64,000 nt of DNA from Heyndrickxia sporothermodurans. Its GTDB lineage: Bacteria; Bacillota; Bacilli; Bacillales; Bacillaceae_C. The number at the start of each line of letters is the position of its first letter. Position 1 is the stretch's first letter. The position numbers were made by a program, and so were the translations under genes. This document shows, in pieces, positions 57,039-64,000 of the stretch. The notes under the pieces are model-generated. The model was not told the DNA's origin, ran no database searches, and saw nothing but the letters and a program-made list of their open reading frames with translations. Where the stretch lies: NCBI GenBank assembly GCA_016756695.1, contig CP066701.1, forward strand, positions 3,864,001-3,928,000, given 5' to 3'.

Positions 57039-57668
57039 ATGAAACTAATTGACATTTCAAAACCATTAACGAACTCAATTGCGGTATGGCCAGGGGATAC
57101 TCCATTTTCATATGAAGTAGAAGTAACAAAGAAGCAAAGTGGGTCTGTTAATATTGGCAAGGTTACGATGAGTACACACACTGGAACCCATATAGATTCT
57201 CCCTTTCATTTTGATGATAATGGAAAGAGAGTGAAGGATCTTAATCTATCCATTTATATCGGTCCAGCTAGAGTGATTGATGTTTCCGAGTTTACTAGTA
57301 TTGGTGCAGAAGAACTTCAAGGATATGATTTAGGGAATGAATCAAGACTGTTGTTGAAAACGGATTCATCCACAAATCCCGAAGTTTTTCCTTCTAATAT
57401 TCCTTATTTACAATCTAATATTGGTCCATTTCTAAAGGAAAAAGGAATTGAACTAATTGGAGTAGATGTTCCCTCTGTCGATCCTCTTGATAGTAAGTCT
57501 TTAGATGCACATCATGCATTGTCCAGTAATGGCGTCCATATTTTAGAAAATATCGTTCTTACTGATGTGGAACCCGGGTGTTATGAATTGATAGCTCTTC
57601 CATTACCTATTCAAGAAGCAGACGGCAGCCCAGTACGTGCAATTCTAAGAAACCTTGAAGGAGTGTAA
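57039..57668 (+). CDS. kynB: kynurenine formamidase
   Basis: A 209-residue metal-dependent cyclase-family hydrolase turning N-formylkynurenine into kynurenine. Metal motif [14 protein letters not shown] (about 47-60), VWPGDTPF near the start and [22 protein letters not shown] at 57039 behind AGGAGG. Followed five bases later by kynA. Confidence 0.92.
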   Translation: MKLIDISKPLTNSIAVWPGDTPFSYEVEVTKKQSGSVNIGKVTMSTHTGTHIDSPFHFDDNGKRVKDLNLSIYIGPARVIDVSEFTSIGAEELQGYDLGNESRLLLKTDSSTNPEVFPSNIPYLQSNIGPFLKEKGIELIGVDVPSVDPLDSKSLDAHHALSSNGVHILENIVLTDVEPGCYELIALPLPIQEADGSPVRAILRNLEGV

Positions 57669-57673
57669 AGCTA

Positions 57674-58495
57674 ATGTCAAAGGAAAATGAAATTTATACA
57701 GATTTTATTAATCGTATGAGCTATGGAGAATACCTCCACTTGGACACTCTCTTATCAAGTCAAAAAAGATTATCTGATCATCATGATGAAATGCTATTCA
57801 TTATCATCCATCATGTTAGTGAACTTTGGATGAAGCTTATTTTACACGAACTTCAGACTGCAATTGAATCCATTTCAAAAGGGAATTTATCTCCTGCTTT
57901 CAAAATGTTATCACGTGTTTCTAAAATACAAACCCAAATTATCCATGCATGGGATGTGCTTGCAACATTAACACCTGCAGAATATATGGAGTTTCGCGAT
58001 AAATTAGGTCAGGCGTCCGGTTTTCAATCGTACCAAAATCGATTAATCGAATTTGCATTAGGATATAAAACTCGCCATATACTAGAAATCTACAAAAAGG
58101 ACAGTAACTTGCATAAACAGTTACAATTAGCCTTACAGGCTCCAAGTTTATACGATGTCTCCATTCAAGCATTGGCGGCAAATGGTTTACATATTCATTC
58201 CGAGTTATTAACGAGAGATTTTTCACAACCATATCAAGCGGATCCGAGCGTAGAAAACGCCTGGCTTGAGGTATATAAAAATGTTGATAAATATTGGGAT
58301 TTATATGAACTCGCTGAAAAACTTGTTGATATTGAAGATTCGTTTCAACAATGGCGTTTTCGACATATGAAAACGGTAGAGCGAATTATCGGTCATAAAA
58401 AAGGTACCGGAGGCTCTGCTGGTGTTACTTACTTAAAAAAAGTACTTGAACATCGTTTTTTTCCTGAATTATGGGATATTCGTACAAAGTTCTAA
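57674..58495 (+). CDS. kynA: tryptophan 2,3-dioxygenase
   Basis: A 273-residue haem enzyme opening the indole ring of tryptophan. [20 protein letters not shown] (about 38-57, tryptophan site with the distal His), [13 protein letters not shown] and proximal His with [11 protein letters not shown] near the end. ATG at 57674 behind GAAGGAG in the kynB tail. No kynU follows. Confidence 0.95.
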   Translation: MSKENEIYTDFINRMSYGEYLHLDTLLSSQKRLSDHHDEMLFIIIHHVSELWMKLILHELQTAIESISKGNLSPAFKMLSRVSKIQTQIIHAWDVLATLTPAEYMEFRDKLGQASGFQSYQNRLIEFALGYKTRHILEIYKKDSNLHKQLQLALQAPSLYDVSIQALAANGLHIHSELLTRDFSQPYQADPSVENAWLEVYKNVDKYWDLYELAEKLVDIEDSFQQWRFRHMKTVERIIGHKKGTGGSAGVTYLKKVLEHRFFPELWDIRTKF

Positions 58496-58507
58496 GATAA
58501 ACATATA

Positions 58508-58559
58508 ACTCCTTCAAGCTTCTAAACATATAATGAAGGGATGAGGTAATTGAAGGAGT
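58508..58559 (+). promoter_or_regulatory. hairpin covering the ribosome binding site of the methyltransferase gene
   Basis: ACTCCTTCAA (58508-58517) is the exact complement of TTGAAGGAGT (58550-58559), whose GAAGGAG is the ribosome binding site. An inner CTTC/GAAG stem lies in the 32-base loop. No T-run follows, so it is not a terminator. Confidence 0.55.
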
Positions 58560-58567
58560 GAAAAATA

Positions 58568-59284
58568 TTGGCCTATTCATATCAAGATACCCTTGCTTAT
58601 TATGGAGTAGGGGGAGCGCATCCAGGAGGATTATCCTTAACAAAACAAATCTTTCATAATGAAAATATTACCCATACTACTAAAATTTTAGATGCAGGAT
58701 GTGGCACAGGACAAACCTCTGCCTATCTTGCGGAAATGTATAAATGTGATGTTACAGCCTTAGACATTCATCCAGTTATGATTGAAAAGGCAAAAAAACG
58801 ATTTAAAGAGAGAGATCTCCCAATTAACACGATACAAAGTAGTGTAGAAAACATCCCTGTTTCAGACCAAACCTATGATTATATAATTTCGGAGTCAGTA
58901 ACGGTTTTTACAAATATCGAAAAAACATTAACAGAATACTTTAGAGTTTTAAAAAAAGGGGGCATTTTAATTAATATTGATATGACAGCCGAAGGTCCAT
59001 TACATTCGTCAGATATAACGATGATTTCTAATGTATATGGAATTTCCTATGTTCTAACTGAGAATGAATGGATATCCCTACTTCGTGAAGTTGGCTATCG
59101 AAAGGTCAATGTGCTCCATTCGGATTCTCTTTCTTCACATATCAATAAAAGCTTGGAACAACCTGAGTTTCACATATCTCCTTCAATCGATCCTAAGCTA
59201 ATGGAAATTCTTCAAAATCATCAAAATGTTACATCACTATTAGCAAATAAAATTGGGTACCGTATTTTCAAATCGAAGCGATAA
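58568..59284 (+). CDS. class I SAM-dependent methyltransferase
   Basis: A 238-residue methyltransferase. Motif I ILDAGCGTGQTSAYL (about 39-53), ALDIHPVMI and RVLKKGGILINID. Resembles the methyltransf_11 group; target unknown. TTG start at 58568 behind GAAGGAG. It lies 72 bases after kynA and may be co-transcribed, with translation limited by the upstream hairpin. Confidence 0.83.
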   Translation: MAYSYQDTLAYYGVGGAHPGGLSLTKQIFHNENITHTTKILDAGCGTGQTSAYLAEMYKCDVTALDIHPVMIEKAKKRFKERDLPINTIQSSVENIPVSDQTYDYIISESVTVFTNIEKTLTEYFRVLKKGGILINIDMTAEGPLHSSDITMISNVYGISYVLTENEWISLLREVGYRKVNVLHSDSLSSHINKSLEQPEFHISPSIDPKLMEILQNHQNVTSLLANKIGYRIFKSKR

Positions 59285-59329
59285 GAAGGTGTAAGTGTAT
59301 AATTCTAAACTCATTTCACCTGCGAAAAT

Positions 59330-59518
59330 TTATACATGTTGTTTTTTAAACTTACGTATAAAAAGGATGTTCATTATTATTGATGCAATTGTCAATAGGA
59401 TAAAAATGAGTCCAATAATGAAATATCCCATTTTAAAGGCAATAATCGAAAAGGTGGCTATTGCTAATAGAATAATCCACCCAAATAGGATTGTTGCGAC
59501 ATAATAACTTTTTTCCAT
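59330..59518 (-). CDS. small two-helix membrane protein
   Basis: A 62-residue protein with two hydrophobic helices (TILFGWIILLAIATFSIIAF and YFIIGLIFILLTIASIIMNI) and a basic tail RKFKKQHV. Not recognised. ATG at 59518 behind GGTGGTGAT supports translation. Confidence 0.6.
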   Translation of the reverse strand: MEKSYYVATILFGWIILLAIATFSIIAFKMGYFIIGLIFILLTIASIIMNILFIRKFKKQHV

Positions 59519-59586
59519 ATGTATCACCACCATATTCACAAATAAAGAGCTTCTATTATAGCCAATAGGTTGTAGAGTGGCTATAA

Positions 59587-59886
59587 CTAATACGGGAAAA
59601 CGGATTGTTTCTGCTTTTTTGGTTTAAAAAGTGAAAGAACAAGCCAATTAATTGTGTTTATTATCGACATTGATAGAATATAGTAAACAATTCCGGGGAT
59701 AAGTGTTAATATAATACCCCAATTGATCACTATCCACCATATTAATCCAATTATATGTTGTGAAATGTTAATGATAGTGGCTTCAATTAATGGTTTTTTA
59801 TAAATTTCAAATTTCCTCAACCGAAACATACTCCAAACGATTGATCCAATGAAAGCCAATCCAACAAAACTAAAATAAATAATCAC
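59587..59886 (-). CDS. small membrane protein
   Basis: A 99-residue protein with three hydrophobic helices and a basic end (LFKPKKQKQS). Not recognised. GTG start at 59886 behind GGGGAGG. Same strand as the small membrane gene after it. Confidence 0.6.
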   Translation of the reverse strand: MIIYFSFVGLAFIGSIVWSMFRLRKFEIYKKPLIEATIINISQHIIGLIWWIVINWGIILTLIPGIVYYILSMSIINTINWLVLSLFKPKKQKQSVFPY

Positions 59887-59954
59887 CTTATCCTACCTCC
59901 CCTTACAATATATGAAGGGGTGGGTAGATAATGCATTAAAACTATGGTTGCTAT

Positions 59955-62900
59955 TTAATTTAGAAAATGAAATTCTGTTTTACTACCATTTTGACTAGAG
60001 TAAACTTCAAGTCGCGCATCAATGCGTTCCTTTAATTCAGGAACATGCGAAATAATTCCTACCAATCTACCACTATTTTGTATATCCATTAATGATTCAA
60101 TCGCTTGGTCTAATGATTCCGGATCAAGAGTTCCAAACCCTTCGTCTATAAACATCGTTTCAAGTGAAACACCGCCGGAATGTTGTTGGACAACATCGGC
60201 AAGTCCTAATGCAAGTGCTAAAGATGCCTTAAAGCTCTCCCCACCAGATAACGTCTTCACATGGCGTTCCTGCCCGGTATATTGATCGAAAATCAATAAC
60301 TCTAAACCGCTTTGGACATTCCCCTTTGATCGATCTGTTTTTCTAAGTAAGTGATAACGTCCACTTGTCATTCTTGTTAACCGTGTATTAGCAACTTGTA
60401 ATATATCATCTAAAAATGCAGCAAGGACATATCTTTCAAATGTGATTCGATACGTGTTTTGGCCTTTTGAGATATCGGATAGATGACCAATTACCTTGTA
60501 TTTTTCTTCAGACTCTTTAATTGTATGATTAATCTTTGCAACCTTTCTCGCTATTTCCTCATTATGATGGATTTTCATCAATACAGTTGAATGGGTGGAA
60601 GATAAGTCCTGCAAATCGTTTTCTAATTCGATAAATTGTTGCTTTAACTGATCGATTTGCGGCTTTTCAACATTTTTGAGAAGCTCTTCTATTTCTTGAT
60701 AACGATCTGAAACGGAGCGAAACTCTTCTCGATAATTTTGAACCTGTTGTTCTAGTTGTTTGATTGTTTCTCTCTCTCTTTTTGCCTGTGAAAATTGTTG
60801 GTATCCGCTAAATCCCTCTTCACTTAACATATTGATGAACTTTTTTCTTTCTTCTTTTAATGTTCCTTCTGACTTTGTTAATAAGTCTAATAGTTTCTCA
60901 TTGGAAGCTCGATTTCCTGAAAGCTGTTCTTTTAACTGTTGAACGTATAGTTTTGCATTTTCAAAATCTTGTTCCAATTGTTGTTTTTGCTTTGTTAAAC
61001 TTTTAACTTTCTTTTCATATACATCTATTGTTTGAATTTCATTTGGAATATTTTTCAATGAGCTTTGAATAGATGTATTTAACTCTGTATAACGCTTAGC
61101 GATTTCTCTTTCGTTTTCTAAGTATGATTCTTCATTGTTTCTTTCCTGTTTTCGTTTACCTTCCAGTTGTTCAATATCTTTTTCGATTTGATTAAATTGT
61201 GAGATTTTCATTTTTTGTTCGTTAATTAACTGATTTTTCTCCACAAGTTTTTCTTCGTATAACCTTAACGTTTGTTCCACATTTTCAAGTGATAGTTCTG
61301 GAATGATAACTGTCATCTCTTCTTTTTGTTCTTCGATAGAGACATTCAAGTGTGTAAGGCTCGATTTAATTTCGAACCAGTTTGTTTCTATCTTTCTGTA
61401 TTCATTTTCTAATTTTTCCACTTCTAATTTCGCACTTTTCAAATCTTTTTCGGTAGGAATTTCTTCATGTATGATTGATCGATTTGGGTGATGGGTAGAT
61501 CCACAAACCGGGCAAGGGTCACCTTCTATTAATGTTTGCGCTAATAAGCCTGCTTGTCCTATCTGCCACTTACGTTCTAAAGTGGAAAGGGTGTTTTTAG
61601 CATCTTCAAGCCTTACCTTTGCATATTCATACAACTTTCCTTTTTCTTCTAAATCACCCTTTGTTTTGGCTTCTTTTTGCATAAGATCAGCGATTTTTCG
61701 TAATTTGTGAATAATGTTTGTTAATTGATCTAATTCCTTTTCATTTTTCAATGAAAGTAATTTTAGTTCATCTACCCATTTTTGTTCATTTCTTTTCTCA
61801 TTTATATTTTTTTCAATTTGTTCGATTTGTTTTTTAGTTTGTTCGATTTTTAACTCAATGATTTTATATTCTTTTCCAAGAGTTTGGAGCTCTTTTTTTC
61901 GATTTGCCAATGAGTAAACTTCGTCTTTTAAATTCGTTACTTTAACTAATTCATCTGCGATTCGATTACGCAAATCTGATTTTTCTTCCTCTTGTTTTAA
62001 TCTAATTTCAGCTTGTTCTAATAATGATGCTATCCGTTCTAGCTGATTCTTTGAATGTTGAAAATCCGCTTTATATGTATCATATTCCTTTTTAATTCGA
62101 TGACAAAGTTGATCTTGCTGTTCTAATCTAGAGGCTTTATATGCCTGCTCAATTTCAACTTTCATTTGATCATAATAATCTTTTTTAGACTCCAAAAAAT
62201 CTTTTTCTTTTTTGAGACGGTCGCGATTAGCAAATTGTTTTAAAAGAGTTTCCGCTTCATCGACTTTTTTCTTGGACTCATCGCGCTCTAACTTTTTTTG
62301 TTCCATTTTCACTTGGAGTTCCACGGCCATTTGCTGCATTTTCTTGATTTCGGCCGTTAACATTGGAATTATTTTCACGTCATTAATGATGTCTTCTTCA
62401 ATTTCCGAATGCAAGTCTTCATTTTCAATTTGATAAATTGATTTCAATGCCATGGATCGTTCTTCTATCTTCGCTTCAACATATTTTTTTAATGTCGCAG
62501 CTTCTTCCTTTAATTGTTCTTCAATTCGTTTATACAACTCTGTATGAAAAAGTCTTTGTAAAATCTGTTCTTTATCCTTACTTTCAGAGGTTAATAATTT
62601 TCGGAACTCTCCTTGCGGGATCATGAGGATTTGACGAAACTGATTGGCATCCAATTGAATAATCTCTTTAATTTTTTCATCTGTATCACGTACATTCGCC
62701 GCTAAAATTTGCTTATCTCCAGTCTCGTTAAGCAAATAAAGTTCTGCCTTAGCACCTACGGTTGTAAAGCCATCACCACGGCTTTTTCGCTTTTCTTGCT
62801 GCGGGGAACGCCATATAAAGTAGGTTTTATTTCTTAATGAAAATTGCAATGAAACTTCCGTAGGCAGCTCATCTTTCGCAAATTGGCTACGAAGCTCATT

Positions 62901-63089
62901 ACCATTACGGTCCTCACCACTTGCTTTCCCATAAATAGCGAAACTGATGCCATCAAAAATGGTCGTTTTTCCAGAGCCCGTCTTTCCGGAAATAACAAAC
63001 ATTGTTCGATTGCCTAGCTCTGTAAAATCAATCACTTCTTTTTCCGCATAGGGGCCGAATGCTTGCATCATTAATTTTAATGGCTTCAT
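59955..63089 (-). CDS. sbcC: exonuclease subunit SbcC
   Basis: A 1044-residue SMC-like ATPase, partner of SbcD in processing DNA hairpins and double-strand breaks. Walker A GKTGSGKTT (about 35-43), Q-loop QFRQILMIPQGEF, two long coiled-coil arms (about 175-490 and 540-830), zinc hook CPVC near residue 525, signature LSGGESFKASLALALGLADV and Walker B FIDEGFGTLD. Overlaps sbcD by four bases (ATGA). Confidence 0.95.
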   Translation of the reverse strand: MKPLKLMMQAFGPYAEKEVIDFTELGNRTMFVISGKTGSGKTTIFDGISFAIYGKASGEDRNGNELRSQFAKDELPTEVSLQFSLRNKTYFIWRSPQQEKRKSRGDGFTTVGAKAELYLLNETGDKQILAANVRDTDEKIKEIIQLDANQFRQILMIPQGEFRKLLTSESKDKEQILQRLFHTELYKRIEEQLKEEAATLKKYVEAKIEERSMALKSIYQIENEDLHSEIEEDIINDVKIIPMLTAEIKKMQQMAVELQVKMEQKKLERDESKKKVDEAETLLKQFANRDRLKKEKDFLESKKDYYDQMKVEIEQAYKASRLEQQDQLCHRIKKEYDTYKADFQHSKNQLERIASLLEQAEIRLKQEEEKSDLRNRIADELVKVTNLKDEVYSLANRKKELQTLGKEYKIIELKIEQTKKQIEQIEKNINEKRNEQKWVDELKLLSLKNEKELDQLTNIIHKLRKIADLMQKEAKTKGDLEEKGKLYEYAKVRLEDAKNTLSTLERKWQIGQAGLLAQTLIEGDPCPVCGSTHHPNRSIIHEEIPTEKDLKSAKLEVEKLENEYRKIETNWFEIKSSLTHLNVSIEEQKEEMTVIIPELSLENVEQTLRLYEEKLVEKNQLINEQKMKISQFNQIEKDIEQLEGKRKQERNNEESYLENEREIAKRYTELNTSIQSSLKNIPNEIQTIDVYEKKVKSLTKQKQQLEQDFENAKLYVQQLKEQLSGNRASNEKLLDLLTKSEGTLKEERKKFINMLSEEGFSGYQQFSQAKRERETIKQLEQQVQNYREEFRSVSDRYQEIEELLKNVEKPQIDQLKQQFIELENDLQDLSSTHSTVLMKIHHNEEIARKVAKINHTIKESEEKYKVIGHLSDISKGQNTYRITFERYVLAAFLDDILQVANTRLTRMTSGRYHLLRKTDRSKGNVQSGLELLIFDQYTGQERHVKTLSGGESFKASLALALGLADVVQQHSGGVSLETMFIDEGFGTLDPESLDQAIESLMDIQNSGRLVGIISHVPELKERIDARLEVYSSQNGSKTEFHFLN

Positions 63090-64000
63090 AGATTACGAGA
63101 CTCCCCTTTCACCCGATCAATGATACTTATCATCAAATCTCTTTTTTCTTGACTAAATTCTGATGTCGTCATTTCTTTATAAAACTCTTCAAATAACCTA
63201 AGTTCCGATTTCGATTGTCTTTTTACAGTATTAATAGATAGTTTTTCTTTTACATCGATTTGATCGATCTTTTTCTCTAAATGCAGTACATTCGGATACA
63301 CTTGTCTTAGTTTGTTAATTGGATCTAATATAGCTCCTTCATCATGAAGTACTACTTTGAGGTAATCATCTATCTTTTGATTTTGATAAAAAGAAGGATC
63401 TAATAGCTCTTCAAGATATCCCGAAATTTCTCTCATATCTTGTCGGGGTGTTAGTATTCTCTCCTCTATTTCTAGTTTACCGTTAGGATCAATTGTGACG
63501 ATTGATACAGATTTCCTTTGTTTCGCTTCTGAAAAAGAATACTTTAATAAGGAGCCGGAATATTTAATCGTATCATGTTTAATCGCATGCGGGCTGTGCA
63601 AATGTCCTAAGGCGGTATATGTAAATGGCGTAAAACAATCGGCAGGAACACTTCCTGTGCCACCAACAGATAAAATTCGTTCAGAATCACTTGTCGAACC
63701 ACCGGCGACAAATGCGTGTCCAATTAAAACATTGGGTTCATTTGGGTTCATTGTCTTTTCTATTTGTCCAACTATTGATTTCATTGCATCTTCATGCGAA
63801 TGGATAGATGAATCATCTAATAATTGACGGACAATACCCGGTTCTGCGTATGGAACGAGATAAAAATTAACTCCATTTAAATAGATTGGCTTAATTTCCT
63901 TTAACAACTTACCTTGCATATAAAAATGACTTTGACGATACCATGTTGAACCGAAAGATAGTCTTTCCGCACTATCATGATTACCGGAAATCGCCAAAAT
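63086..64000 (-). CDS. sbcD: exonuclease subunit SbcD, 5' end outside the window
   Basis: The last 304 residues of the SbcD nuclease. Metallophosphoesterase motifs seen: SGNHD at the window edge, LIGHAF, and ALGHLHSPH; the earlier D-x-H and GD motifs must lie beyond base 64000. C-terminal capping domain from about 180. The first visible ATG is internal and not the start. Confidence 0.93.
   Translation of the reverse strand: MLAISGNHDSAERLSFGSTWYRQSHFYMQGKLLKEIKPIYLNGVNFYLVPYAEPGIVRQLLDDSSIHSHEDAMKSIVGQIEKTMNPNEPNVLIGHAFVAGGSTSDSERILSVGGTGSVPADCFTPFTYTALGHLHSPHAIKHDTIKYSGSLLKYSFSEAKQRKSVSIVTIDPNGKLEIEERILTPRQDMREISGYLEELLDPSFYQNQKIDDYLKVVLHDEGAILDPINKLRQVYPNVLHLEKKIDQIDVKEKLSINTVKRQSKSELRLFEEFYKEMTTSEFSQEKRDLMISIIDRVKGESRNL

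Noticed and set aside
56753-57052. 99-residue frame before kynB on the plus strand
   Set aside because: No ribosome binding site, low-complexity sequence, runs through a terminator and overlaps the kynB start.
59295-59504. Plus-strand 69-residue frame after the methyltransferase
   Set aside because: It opposes a minus-strand frame with a clear ribosome binding site and membrane-protein character, which is the better candidate.

Overview
The window looks like a chromosome segment of an AT-rich, low-GC Gram-positive Bacillaceae bacterium. Many genes match Bacillus subtilis in length and order: opuC with a GbsR/OpcR-type regulator, yoaS-yozG-yoaT, dctB-dctS-dctR-dctP, gltT, a YlaM-length glutaminase, argCJBD-carAB-argF and sbcDC. 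Strong purine-rich ribosome binding sites, frequent TTG/GTG starts, an S-box (SAM) riboswitch and hairpin-plus-T-run terminators fit the same group. There is no CRISPR array, rRNA, tRNA or prophage block.

Positions 1-12,700 carry the two mobile elements. A SAM-riboswitch operon (ssuE plus an NtaA/SnaA/DszA-type flavin monooxygenase) is broken by an IS110-family element with a decayed transposase. The opuC osmoprotectant ABC operon is broken inside opuCB by an intact IS66-family element flanked by a perfect 8-bp duplication. The downstream part of opuCB reads in frame into the IS end, giving a hybrid N-terminus.

Positions 12,700-25,100 hold small accessory genes: YuxK-like, the yoaS-yozG-yoaT cluster, a Clp_N-GNAT fusion, an orphan YlmA-like ABC ATPase, a histidine phosphatase, a regulator-DNA-alkylation-repair fusion, a TerB-like protein, two membrane proteins, aspartase, a gamma-carbonic-anhydrase-like protein with a Cys-rich head, and a large helical protein. 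Positions 25,100-40,300 hold the C4-dicarboxylate system (DctS/DctR, DctP, DctB), an MFS pump, VOC, DUF2161, SGNH, CHY zinc-finger, glutaminase, an FbpA-like small protein, DUF2512, a methyltransferase, a candidate small RNA, a CPBP protease and gltT.

Positions 40,440-52,840 form the complete arginine pathway from glutamate: argC-J-B-D-carA-carB-argF, then argG-argH behind a second promoter. ARG-box-like operators overlap both promoters. With glutaminase, GltT and aspartase the region is rich in glutamate/aspartate/arginine metabolism.

Positions 52,850-64,000 hold a membrane GGDEF-EAL protein, an orphan ketoacyl synthase lacking one catalytic His, a two-gene kynurenine segment (kynB, kynA, no kynU) behind a 580-base structured leader, a methyltransferase with a hairpin over its ribosome binding site, two small membrane proteins, and sbcC with sbcD running off the end.

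All calls come from reading the sequence and recalled family motifs; no database search was run.
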